Positions 1 through 12,200 of a stretch of 64,000 bases of DNA are shown piece after piece (within the stretch, counting starts at the first letter, position 1; every line of letters begins with the position of its first letter). The notes under the pieces are model-generated. The model was not told the DNA's origin and did not search any database. It was given only the letters and a program-made list of their open reading frames with translations. This DNA is from Saccharum officinarum (taxonomy: Eukaryota; Streptophyta; Magnoliopsida; Poales; Poaceae): contig CM036225.1 in the NCBI GenBank assembly GCA_020631735.1, positions 68,994,662 to 69,058,661 on the forward strand, written 5' to 3'. The translations under genes were made by a program, and so were the position numbers.

Positions 1-578
1 ATAAAAGTTTTGCACCCTAAGTTCCAATCCTAGTCTAGCATGGCAATACTAGGAAAGTAATCAAGCAATGAAAGTAATGCACGAAAGTAAATGCTTGAAA
101 GTAAGGGTTAGGAACACGACGATGTTTTCCCGAGGTATCGGAGAGTCGCCACTCCCCACTAGTCCTCGTTGGAGCACCCGCGCAAGGGTGTAGCTCCCCC
201 TTGATCCGTGCAAGGATCAAGTGCTCTCTACGGGTTGATTCTTCGACACTCCGTCACGGTGAATCACCCAAAACCGCTCACAATATGAGTTGGGTCACCC
301 ACAAGCTCGCCGGATGATCACCAAACTCCCAATCACCACCAAACCGTCTAGGTGATGGCGATCACCAAGAGTAACAAGCTAGAACTCTCACTTGACCACA
401 ACAAGCCTAATGAGAAGATAGATGCACACTTGCTACTCTCTAGTCACTAGTGAGGAATCTCAAACTTTGATTCTCAAATCACTATCCTCACTAGGGCTCT
501 TGCACTCTCTTGCACTTCAAAGGTGTTTCTCAGCTAAACAAATGAGCAAGAGACCTCTAAAAGAGGTAGAGGGGATGT

Positions 579-585
579 ATTTATA
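579..585 (-). promoter_or_regulatory. TATA box inside the LTR
   Basis: On the minus strand the context GGGTGTATAAATACATCCCC contains TATAAAT about 1.2 kb inside the LTR start. This is a plausible Pol II core promoter for the retroelement. It is an inference from motif and position only. Confidence 0.5.
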
Positions 586-639
586 CACCCCTCAGACAAA
601 TCCAATCGTTATCTGCCAAATCAGCACAACACGTACTGA

Positions 640-1040
640 CCGGACGTGCTGGTCGTCGTGACCGGACGCGCCGGTCGTGTGTAACGGTCGAAAACCGAAA
701 GTCAGCGCTGAGTGACCGGACGCGCCGGTCAGGGATGACCGGACGCGTCCGATCGTGCAAGACCGTTACTGGACTTTGACCTGACGCTCGACCGCGTCCG
801 ATTACAGATGACCGGACGCGTCAGGTCAGTTAAGAACCTTACTGGAACGTGATCGGACGCGTCCGATCACTTCACAGTCGCGTCTGATTACACTGTTTAC
901 CCTCTGGAACACGTGTCAGACTGATCACCGCGTCCGGTCCTCGCAGGGACCGCGTCCGGTCAACCAGTTAACGACGCAGTGACTTGTTAGTACTGACCGG
1001 ACGCGTCCGGTCGTGACAGACACCGCATCCGATCACAGGT
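640..1040. repeat. Cluster of palindromic GACCGGACGCGTCCGGTC motifs
   Basis: About ten copies of an 18-bp palindrome or its close variants (GACCGGACGCGCCGGTC, GATCGGACGCGTCCGATC, GACCGCGTCCGGTC) occur at irregular spacing. The block is very rich in CpG compared with its surroundings. It lies in the LTR upstream (in element sense) of the TATA box. Confidence 0.8.
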
Positions 1041-1790
1041 AAACAGCTCAAACGACTTCGAAACCCGACGCAACTTGAACCAAGTTACTTCCAACTGAAC
1101 TTTGAGCTTTTCTTGAGCTATCTAGTGGTAAGTTAGACAAGTGTGCACCACACCTAAACACAAAGACTCACATAGGTCAAACTACTCGCTCATGCCCCCC
1201 TTTATAGTACGGTCAAAGGAAGAAACAAAGATCCTAACGACTATTTCGGATGTAACTCAACACCTTGACATCCGGAACTAACCGTCCTTAATCTTGTCGT
1301 TGATCCTTTGAAAACCGAAACGATTTCCATCAAGGGACATGAATACCATAGTGCCCAAAGCAGTTATCAACACCATGACCTAACTTATCAGAGTTTCTGC
1401 AAAACACACGTTAGTCATGGTAATAATGCGTTGTCATCAATTGCCGAACCCAACACCGGGGCCTAGATGCTTTCAAGTACGACCATCTATCCTAAATGTG
1501 ATCAAACCCACTAGGTGTCTTGATCACCAAAACAAAATGGCCCTATGGATATCACCTTTGCCTTGAGCCCATTTTGTTTTTCTCTTTTCTTCTTTTCCAA
1601 AGTCCGGAGCTTGATCATCACATGTGTTCACACCACCATCATGATCTTCATTTCATGTGGCCATCTCCATCCATGAGTGCCACCTAGCTCCTTCACTTGG
1701 ATTGGACCATCCTATCTAGTCACACACTTAGATGCAAGGATTAGTCCAAATAGGTTTCATCAATTAGCCAAAACCAAACTAGGGATTTCA

Positions 1791-3060
1791 GGTGGGCGAG
1801 GTCGAGTGGTAGGGGCGGGGGCGGGGGCGGGTTGAGGGTGGTACGGTGAGGCGGCTCGCCGCCGGCCACCGATGGTGGGGGCTGGGGCAACGACGGAGCT
1901 GCCCTAGGGGCGTGGTGGGGCAGCCGCCCCAGCTACCGGTGCCATAGCCTCAGACCCCCGATCCCCCTCTTCTGCGGTTTTGCGGCTTCTGCTCTGTCTC
2001 CGGTGACCGGCTGCCGACCAGCAACGCGAGACAGAGCGCCATGGCGGCTAACGGCGCGAGGTAGAGCTTCTGGGCCTTTTATGGTAAGTTCAGTTTAGCC
2101 CAGTAAAGGCCCAAATTTGGTCCTCAATTCCCCAATCCCAGCCATTCCAATCCCAATCGGTCGAGACTCCAGCGTATCCCCACATCGAGCGCGTGCCGCC
2201 CGCTCGCAGTTCCGCGGTTCCGCCACCACCGGCACTTCCGCCCGGCGCCCGGCGCCCTCTGCACTTCCAGCCATCCGTCCGCTGCCCACTGCTAGGTTCC
2301 CTGCCCAGCGCCCTAGCCCCCAACCTAGGTGCGCCATGCGCCCACCGCCCGCCATCGACCATCCGCCCATCCGGCGTCCGAGGTTCGAGCCTCCCAGGAG
2401 CGATGGAGGGAGGAGGAGAGCCTGGAGAGAAGGAGGGGCGTGAGGTGCACGAACCTGGTGCTGGGGCCGATCGTGGCCATGGACAGGTTAGCGGCAGAGC
2501 ATGGGCAGCAGCTCAGCTCCGCCAACATTAGGATTGTGGGCAATGTATGGATCAACTAATCGAGAACTAGTTTATTCTTCAAATTTGAGGTAACATTGTT
2601 TCTCATCTACTTTTCGTTGTCATGTGTGATTGTAGCGTTTTTGTCATGATTTGTATGATTATAGTATATGAATACGGTGCATGGTGAACACGATGCCTTT
2701 TTTTTGTTTATTTTCTCGTTGAAATTCATCCCACCTATAATTTTTTTTCCGGCTCCGTCGTTGGGCTGGGGCAAGGACGACGGTAGAGCTTGGAGTCGGC
2801 TTCCTGAGTTTAGGGGAGGACGGGTCGAGGGGCGAGGGAGGGAGGTGCGTGGCGCGGTGAGGCGGTAGCTGCCGGTCACCGACGGTGGAGGGCAGGGAGA
2901 TGACGCGGAGGAGGAGAGGGGGGTCACGGGCAGGGAGCCTCGCGAGGGTCGCGTGACGCAATAACCTTGTCCAACCGAAAAAGCCGACCAACTTTGCGAG
3001 TCACAATCTCACGGAATAGACGTGACCCACCCCCATCCATAACGGACTGACTTCCAGGTT
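1791..3060. other. GC-rich intergenic stretch, no gene recognised
   Basis: Short ORFs run on both strands here, but none has recognisable protein character and their composition is low-complexity Pro/Arg/Ala/Gly. Two G-rich segments at about 1840-1890 and 2855-2900 resemble each other in direct orientation (CGGTGAGGCGG then GCCGG.CACCGA.GGTGG). This suggests a duplicated or transposon-delimited unit of about 1 kb. A captured-gene element is possible but not shown. Confidence 0.4.
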
Positions 3061-3061
3061 G

Positions 3062-3200
3062 ACGCCTCTCAAGTACAGTAGACGCCGAGTCAGTCACACT
3101 CACACCACCACAGCGCCACACTCCCCTTTCCGATCCCATCCCTCTCCAGCCTCCGCCCTCCGCTCGCCGCGCTTCCGCTTCCTCCGCCACCACCGCCGGG
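3062..3200 (+). promoter_or_regulatory. 5' leader and TATA-less promoter side of the PEP mutase-like gene
   Basis: The stretch just before the ATG is pyrimidine-rich, with CA and CTCC runs typical of grass 5' untranslated leaders. No convincing TATA box is seen within 150 bases upstream. The transcription start cannot be placed. Confidence 0.4.
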
Positions 3201-6200
3201 ATGGCCGCGCGCTGCCCCTACTTCGCCGTGGAGGAGTCCTCCCGCGGCATCCGCTCGGGGGAGTCCCCGGCCGCGGCGCTCCGCCGGATCCTCGCGACGC
3301 CCGGCGCGCACCAGGCGCCCTGCTGCTACGACGCGCTTGGCGCGCGCCTCGTCGAGCGCGCGGGGTTCCCGATCGGGTTCATGGGCGGTGCGTGCGCTTC
3401 CGTTGTTGGGTCACTCTCACGCGGGGTTTGTTATCGTTATGCGTTCTTGTCTGTTTTTGTGTGATGTCGATCGTCGTAAAACGCTCTCGATGGGGTTTAG
3501 TTTGTTTGTTTGAGAATGCCGAGATGGTAATCGGTAGGCTTCACGCTGTATAGTTACAGTCGGAGCAGATTTCCTGAACCCCAATTCATATCGTGTGCTT
3601 TTCTACCGATGAGGTCACATAAACTGTAGGGGAGGAACTATCCTTAAAATCTGTTTCTAAAACTAAGCAAACTCACAACTTCATCACGATGATTTAAAAT
3701 TGAATTGAACTGCGTGCGTTATTGGAACTAAAAGTTGAACTTCAAGAGGAAGGGTATGATATTGACAATCATCCTGTCTTGGGCTAGAGATGTTCTGTGG
3801 TTATTTTTCTGACTACGTGCTGCAATGGTGCTTGAATGTTTCCGTGTGAAAAGGTAAAATGGTTTCATTAGAACTGTGGAATGTAGTTCAGGTGGCCAGC
3901 ATTTCTTCGTGCAATGGAAATCGTTCTGTTGTTGCTTATGGGGCTTAGAAATAACCGCATTCAAGATTTTGCTTGCTGTGCTTGTCCAAAAGAAACCTTC
4001 TGGAGATATTCAAGTTATCTCATACATTGGAGTCTTCTTATCTTTTCAGGTTTCTGTGTTTCTGCCGCACGACTTGGCTTGCCTGATGTTGGCCTCATTT
4101 CCTATGGAGAAATGATAGACCAAGGGCGTCTCATCAATGAAGCTGTTTCAATCCCAGTGATTGGTGATGGAGACAACGGTTATGGAAACTCTATGAATAT
4201 CAAGAGAACCATAAAAGGGTATATCAATGCTGGTTTTGCTGGAATTATGCTTGAGGATCAGGTACGTTGTCCAAGTCATTACAATTCATCCTTGCACAGA
4301 TACCAGCTCCGCTTGTGTTGATGATCACTGCTCATAGTTCTGACAAATAAGACATGTTACACTACAAGCGAATTCTTCTTACGGTTAACCTTATGTTTTC
4401 TTGGTTAATTGGAATTAGTTGCCTTGTCTGCTTTTTCAACTAACAACAATTTCCTGAGTATTGTGCATACTTCCTGCAACCATGTTTCCATAAGTAATAT
4501 GAATACCCTGCTGAAGACCTATTGGTGGCTAGGATTAGGACCCCTCCTTGAGGATATTATATTAAGGCTACATAACTAGGAGGTGCCATCCTTCAACTTG
4601 GAGAAAGGGTATTATCATATTAGTCACTGGACCCATTTTGTATATTATAGATCGCAGGCCAATAAAGATTGCCTATATGCCATGAAGATATGTTTTCTGT
4701 AGTGGCTAACAGAGTAACAGGGAAAAAAAGATTTGGCATTTAATACCTATATATAACTGGTGTTACCAAGAACACTAGTGAGTATTTTTTATACGAAAAA
4801 TAAATTTGGCCTAATTCGAACTCCTTTGAACTCAATTTAATATCTATTTCATATGTATATATTTCAAAATCTACTTTTCTCACAAACAATCAACACTAGA
4901 AGGATATTCCGCGCGTTGCTGCGGGGATCGCGGATGATTTGGAATGAAGGGATAAACTATTATAATGACAAATAAATGCATGTTATTGGATGATGCTGCT
5001 TGCTGATATGAATAGCTTGTATGAATAGATTTATGTCATAATTGCATGTGTTAGTGGGCTGCTGATGTGGATAGTTTGCATGGAGAGAGACATTTTTTTC
5101 TTTTCTGGAAGCTGTTTTTTCTTCCTTGCTGGGCTTGTGGCTACTTAGGGGTGGCCGACTTAGGTTCAATCATTGGTAAAATATTCTTTATTTATTTAGT
5201 TATAAAGAAGGCTTGCATGTTACTGTTGAAAGATGTTGGTGGTCTACTGGCTTTATGTAATTCAACTAAATCATCTTGATCTAGTACACAGTACAGTGAT
5301 TGACATTGCTCTGTCATTATCCTATTTTAAAAATGTGAGTTCCCTTTAAATATAGTCTCACTGGATACCTTCCTAATGTTGCATTAGCCTAATTGAAAAA
5401 TGCAACTGCTATGTATATGCTCAGATGTTCAATCTCTTGATAAGATTATCTTTGTTGTATTCTTAAAAATGTTGCAATTGAACTTTTACTGCATTGCACT
5501 TGGTGTAATCAAAATCTAGGAGAGTTAAAGTAGAGATCATATGGTTGCAACACAATCATTATCTATTTGACTCTACTAACTTAAATAGCTCATGTGGTCT
5601 TTGCCATATTTAGCTGACACTGTTTGCAATAATTTGTTTTTGGATAAATACTCCCTACTACTGCCCAACAAAAAAGGTAATGCAGTTAACTTGTTTTTTT
5701 CTATGTTCGCAGGATGCAATAGTACGATGCTTGCCTATTTCTTTTTATATTTTCTTACTTAGGTTATATGAAAATATGGAAAGAAGTCTTTCAGTTTCGT
5801 ATTAATCTTTTTTGTTTATCCTGAAAAAACTGACTTTCCACATTTTAAGGTGGCACCTAAAGCATGTGGACATACTGAAGGAAGGAAAGTTATATCTAGG
5901 GAGGAAGCTATCATGCACATCAAAGCTGCTGTAGATGCTAGGAAGGAGAGTGGCTCTGACATTGTTATTGTAGCAAGGTCAGATGCTCGCCAAGCTATTT
6001 CTCTCGATGAAGCATTATGGAGGGTGAAAGCATTTGCTGATGCTGGAGCAGATGCTCTGTTTATTGATGCCCTTGCTTCAGTAGAAGAGATGAAAGCATT
6101 TTGTGCGGTTGCACCAGAAGTTCCAAAGATGGTTAGTTGTATTCTTTGTTTTTGTTGCTTTTCTAATCACACGTGAATTGTGATATCGAAGGGTTATGGT

Positions 6201-9200
6201 AGTTTCTGCATTCATCCAGATTGTAGTTCGTTTTAACAGTCCTCATTTCCTAGTCATGTTGGTCATACCTTTAAATCCTTCTTCCAATGAAATTGACTAG
6301 GGTATCAAAAGGACACACGTACACCAAAAAACATATTATTGTTCTCTAAATTAGAATTGATCACACTTTTCTTGTGGAAATTGTCTTACAGTTTCCTAGT
6401 GAAAATTTGTTTTTACCAGTCATCAAAGGAAGCACTTGGAAAAAAATTGTGGACCAGTTAACTAATGTTATATGCATGGGCATGGCTATATCCACCTTTG
6501 CTGGTTCAGTTTTGGTAATTCCTTGTTAGATTCTAGATGCTTTTAGTATTCCTTGGAAACTATGCTAGGGTCAATGTATAGTATAATGTCTCCCTAGGTT
6601 ATTTGTTTCTCTTCGATTTGAATATAGGATAGTAGTGATGAAATGGGGTGATGTGATTATGAACTGGTTTGCTTACACAATTACCATTTTCTCATATTCC
6701 CCTAGGTTATCTATAATGTCACCATTTGGACTCAGCTTTAGTGCATATATGATTATGAACTAGTTTGCTTACACAGTTAACATTTTCTCATATTCCCCCG
6801 TCTGAATTGGAAAGCATGCCAGTACAAATAAATTTTACTGCTCATATTTTGTTACCAATGGCAACGACTAGTCCATTTGCCTTTATTAACATTTGCTTCA
6901 AGTTGTTCCCTTCTCTAGCAGTGACATGACACATGAGTACATTTACACTCTGTTCAGGCAAACATGTTAGAAGGTGGTGGTAAAACACCCATATTGAGCC
7001 CTGCTGAACTTGAGGAAATTGGTTTCAGGCTTGTAGTGTATCCTTTATCCTTAGTTGGGGTATCAATGCGTGCCATGCAGGTTTGTTTTCTTACTTATTA
7101 TGTGAAGCATGTGGCATTGTTCATTTCTTTGTTTATCTATATTGATCAAAGCTGAGGTAATGAGTGTCAAACTGCTGATAGAGATCACTTGTATATTTAT
7201 TCGTTTGAACACAAGCTCAAGGTAGTCCTAGTTCTTGTTGATCCTTTTGCTGCCTCCAGTTAGTTATTCCATACTGAACTACATTTCCTTGGTACAGCTG
7301 AATTCTGATTTCTTGTACTTTTAGCTGACTACACATTCTCTGTACCTGTGTATCCTTTATCGGTGGATTACATTATGGATTGATAAAGGTTATTTATTAT
7401 GGTATGATTACATAGCATTTTTTTTAAAAAATGTCCAACTAGTCCACTAACTGTAAGTTGTCTTTGAGTGTGCTGGAGACTAGTGCAGTTCTATCCTCCT
7501 AAATGAAATATAAGGCATACTTTGAACTGCTCGTGAAATGTAGTTTGCTGACCAGATAAATAATTGGTGTCTTCCAATTTTCCAGATCCCACACAACCTC
7601 CCCTTACAGCAATTTCCCCCTTAATCACCTATGACCAAAACAAGAGAACAAATCCCCTTCATTGTATTTATGTTCAATGAGAAAGTAAGCATGAGCGGAG
7701 AGCCAAGGATAACAGCGGGGGTTGGTGTTCCTGCTTGCCCTACTCATAGCCTTCCAATCCGTATATCTTGATTGGACGTGCCAACTTGGTATGTGTAGAT
7801 GTGTCTTGACAATACTTTCACATAGTATAATTTGCTAGATTTGTGAACATATGACAACAAAAATTAGTGGTCAGAGTTATGTCTAGTGAGTAGTGAATCA
7901 TGTTGACATCATAAGCTATCATTTCTTATTTGTGACGTGGTGGGAGCACCTACCTTGATACTAGCAATTAGCATTCTCATCTACGGCAGGCATGGTGAAT
8001 CTTTTGTATCACTCGGATAAAGGGGACTTAGTAGATGGCCTGGTCCTTCAGCAAGATGTCCCAGATCAACACCGATGCAAACTCTCCTCTTCTCGTTCCT
8101 ACAGCAGCAAGTCGGCCTACCAAATTTTGTTCTTGGGGACTAAGTTTGCCCCATGAAAAAGAATTTGGAAAAGCTGGGCTCCTCTCAAATGCAAAATTTT
8201 CATTTGGTTAGTCATCGATAGCCGGTGTTGGACAGTTGACTGTCCTGCCAAACGAGGGATGCCTCATCCGTAGGCCTGCCCCTTATGTGACCAGGTAGAA
8301 GAAACAATTCAGCATACCCTCATCTTCTGTTTGTTTACCTGGCAGGCCTGGAAAAGTTTTTTTTTAGAAGCTGTGTCTGCAGTAGCGCCACATATCTCTG
8401 CAACCAATTTCTCAGTGGTGGGTTGTGCTCCTGTGCTGTTAGAGGTCTCCCTAAGGAGATGCACAAGGGCCTTAACTCTCTAATCATTCTAGTCAACTGG
8501 GAGATTTGGAAACATAGGAACACCATTGTCTTTGAAGGAGCCAGGCTAAACATTCAGACTCTCCGTCTCACAGTGGCTCATGAAAGCAGCTTGTGGTGTT
8601 TTGGTGGTGCCTCTGCTCTTCATGAGGTCCTCATTAGCTCTCTGGTCCCTGACCCTTGAGGGTGGTTAGAGGTGGGCTGGTTGTGGTCATTTTTGTGTCC
8701 CTTAGCTTTGCGTGTCTACTTGTAGTCTCATGTGTGTGCAGTGTGCTTGGGAGGGGCTTTCACTAGCCTCTCCCTTTTCTGTATGCAGTTTGTACTTATT
8801 TCCTTCTTAATGAAATGACATACAGCTCTCCTGTGTTGTTTGAGAAAAAAAATTATTATTTTATCAGTTCTAAGTTCTAAGGCAATCATTTATGTTATTT
8901 TAGTTTTCCCCCTTCTTGAACTCACGATATTGTATCATTCATTTCAACCTTCACCTCGCACATAATCATTCAACAATGTATATTTAATAGACAACTATAA
9001 TGTGTCCCAGTTTCTGAAGATACTGTTGGTGCTAACAAACCACAACTACTATTGACTAGCCTTGCCATTTTCAACAAGTGTTTCATTCTGATGATGTCAG
9101 AAGCATTACTTATTGTTCATAACACAAGAATCTCTGACATGCAGGATGCTCTAGTTGCGATAAAAGACGGCGGTGTACCTCCACCTAGCCTCTTGCCATC

Positions 9201-12200
9201 TTTTCAGGAGATCAAGGATACATTGGGTTTCAACCGCTATTATAAAGAAGAGAAACAATACCAAGTGGTGAGTTAGGATGCTTTTGTTCTTACTCTGTTA
9301 GTCCAGACGTGTTTAGATTCTGTCTACTGGGCCTCAGGGAAGGACCATGGCTTCGTCCTGCATTTTCCGTAACTCCCCACCGCACCCCCACCCAACCCCC
9401 CCGCGCGCGCGTGCGCGCGCACACACACACACACCCCTCCTCTGCTGCTGCCCACTGTCCTAGCTTTACCTGCAAAGCAGCCTCGTCTCTGCTCCCTCCT
9501 GCCATCATGTCCCTTACTCCCCGAAATCAACCTAGCCCACAACTGGTAACCCACCACCCTAGGCAGTGTTAGTCGCTGGATTCGCACTCTTGGTAGTAGC
9601 TGAATCCTTACTCTCATCGAGAGAGGATGACACTAGGAGTTGGGGCAATTTTCTGGTTTATTTCTCACACAAACTCATACAATGCCATGCCAACCTGAGG
9701 GGTTGGGGATACATATTTATAGGCTGCTAGCCAGCCAAGCATATGCAAGATGCTAGTCTAAGATGCTAACTACTTAGTCTAAGATGCTGTCCTAGATGCC
9801 AACTGCTGTCCTAAAAGCAGATGCTGTCCTAGATGCCGTCCTAGATGCTAACTGCTGTCCTAAAAGCAGTCAAAAGATGCTAGACACAAAGATCATGTGC
9901 TGCAGTATGCAGCAGCCCTACAACCACCAGCCACAGAGACTTATCCATCACTCTCCCCCTAAGTCTTGTGTGGCTCCTTGTGGGGTATCTGGGCCATCCC
10001 GATCCTGGCGCGAAGTTCCTGGAACTTGACCCGCCCAAGGGACTTGGTCAGGAAGTCGGCGAGCTGGTCTTGGGTGTTGATGTAGTTGGCCCGGACACTC
10101 CCTTCCTCCAGGCAGCTTCTGATGAAGTGGTACCTCACCCGGATGTGCTTGCTGCGCTCGTGGAAGACAGGATTCTTTGCCAAGGCCAAGGCGGACTTGC
10201 TGTCCACCTTGAGCTCCACCGCTTCAGTGTCTCTGCCGAGGAGATCACCAAGCAGTTGAGCGAGCCAGAGCGCCTGAGTCGAAGCGGTGGAAGCCGCTAT
10301 GTACTCGGCCTCGTAGCTGGACAGGGCCACCACCTGCTGCTTGACCGACTACCAGCTAACGAGGCACTTGTCGAGGAAGAAGAGGACCCCGCTTGTGCTC
10401 TTGCTGGTGTCGATGTCGCCCGCGTGGTCACTGTCGCTGTACCCGACGAAATGCGCCGCACCGGGGCACCTCGGGTAGTGCAAGCCGTAGTCTGAGGTGC
10501 CTGCGACGCAGCGGAGGATCCTCTTCACGGCCTGCTGGTGCTCCGCCGTCAGTCGCTGCATGAACCGGCTGACGTAGCCGACGGCGAACGCCAAGTCCGG
10601 TCGCGTGTGGACAAGGTAGCGAAGGCTGCCCACAATGCGCCGGTACTGCGTCGCGTCCACCTCCTCCGTACTCTCCCGACTTAGCCTCAGCCTCTCCTCC
10701 ATAGGAGTGTGGGCTGGGTTGCAGCCGGTGAGACCGCCTAGCTCCACAATGCGCTTGGCGTAGGCAGTCTGGCGAGGAGAGGTGCCGGAGCTGTCCTGGT
10801 GGACCTCGATCCCCAGGTAGGAGAGAGGGCCCAAGTCGCTCATCTGGAAAGTCGCCCTCATCTTCTCCTTGAACGCCTCGATCTCCACCTCCTTGGTGCC
10901 GGTGATCACCAAGTCGTCGACGTAGACGCCTACTAGCAGGGCCTTTCCTCCGCTGCCCCGCCGGTAGATGGCCGCCTCGTGTGGGCTTTGCTCGAAGCCC
11001 ATCCCCTTCAGCGTGGAATCCAGCTTGGCATTCCACGCCCTCGGTGCCTGCCGCAAGCCATAGAGGGCCTTGCGCAGGCGGAGCACCTTGCCCTCCTTGC
11101 CGGGAATCGCAAATCCCGGCGGCTGATGCACGTAGACCTCCTCCTTCAAGTCGCCGTTAAGGAACGCCGACTTGACATCCATGTGATGGACACGCCAGCC
11201 CTCCTGGGCAGCTAGCGCAAGGAGGAGTCGCACGGACTCCATCCGTGCAACGGGCGCGAAGTCGATTCCTTCTTGCTGGACGAAGCCGCGCGCCACCAGA
11301 CGCGCCTTGTGCTTGATCACCTCTCCGGTCTCGTCCTTTTTGAGCTTGAAGACCCACTTGAGAGAGATGGCGTGGTGGCCGGCTGGAAGATCGGCCAGCT
11401 CCCACGTCTTGTTCCGCTCGACGGCGTCCATCTCCATCTGCATCGCGGCACGCCATGCCGCGTCCCTCTCCGCCTCGGCGAAGGAACGAGGCTCGCCATC
11501 GTCCTGTGCGAGGTGCAGCTCCGCCTCAAAGTCGTGCTGTGCCAGTCCAGGGACCGGCTGCTCGCCGAGGAGGTTGTCCACGGTACGGTAGCGCAGAGGC
11601 TCGCCGCCGTGGTAGGCGTCGATGCGCTCCTCGTCGTTGGACAGCGGAATAGCGAACTCCACTGTGCGCTGCTCGTCGTGGGCCGAAGCTGCCGGTGCCG
11701 AGCCTGAAGAGGTAGGGTCCGGTGTAGGAGAGACAGGCGTGGCCGGCGGTGCTGGTGGTGGACTCGCCGGAGCCTGTGGACTTGCCGGAGCTGGTGGTGG
11801 CGGTGGTGAAGGACTCGTCGGAGGTGGTGGCGAACGAGGTGGTGGGGTAGGCGAGCTCGGTGAGGACGAGCTGCTAGCTCCCCCCGCCTCCTTGAAGTGG
11901 ACGTAGTCGACGACGAAATCGCTGGTCGTCGGAGTCGAGTCGTCATCCACCATCTTGCCCCACGTCCAGCTTCGCCCCTCGTCGAACACGACGTCACGCG
12001 TGATGCGCACGCGTCGTGTCGCAGGGTCGAGGACGCGGTAGGCCTTGGAGCCCTCCGCGTAGCCGATGAAGACCCCTGGCGTGCTCCGGTCGTTGAGCTT
12101 GCCGACGTGGTTGAGCTCCTTGACGAAGGCCAGGCAGCCGAAGACGCGAAGGTGGCTCACCGCGGGCTTGCGCCCGTGCCAGGCCTCGTATGGCGTCTTG

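Larger units (their letters stand above)
1..1790 (-). mobile_element. Long terminal repeat of an LTR retrotransposon, truncated by the window edge
   Basis: Read on the minus strand, the element begins at 1790 with TGAAATCCCTAGTTTGG, a start typical of a large grass LTR family (TG terminus, then a GTTTTGG..AATTGATG stretch). No coding ORF of retrotransposon type lies inside. A TATA box (579-585) and a CpG-rich block of palindromic motifs (about 640-1040) sit where LTR promoter and enhancer sequences are expected. The other LTR and the internal region lie outside the window, so I cannot say whether this is a solo LTR. A related LTR start is seen near 61905. Superfamily is not determined. Confidence 0.7.
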
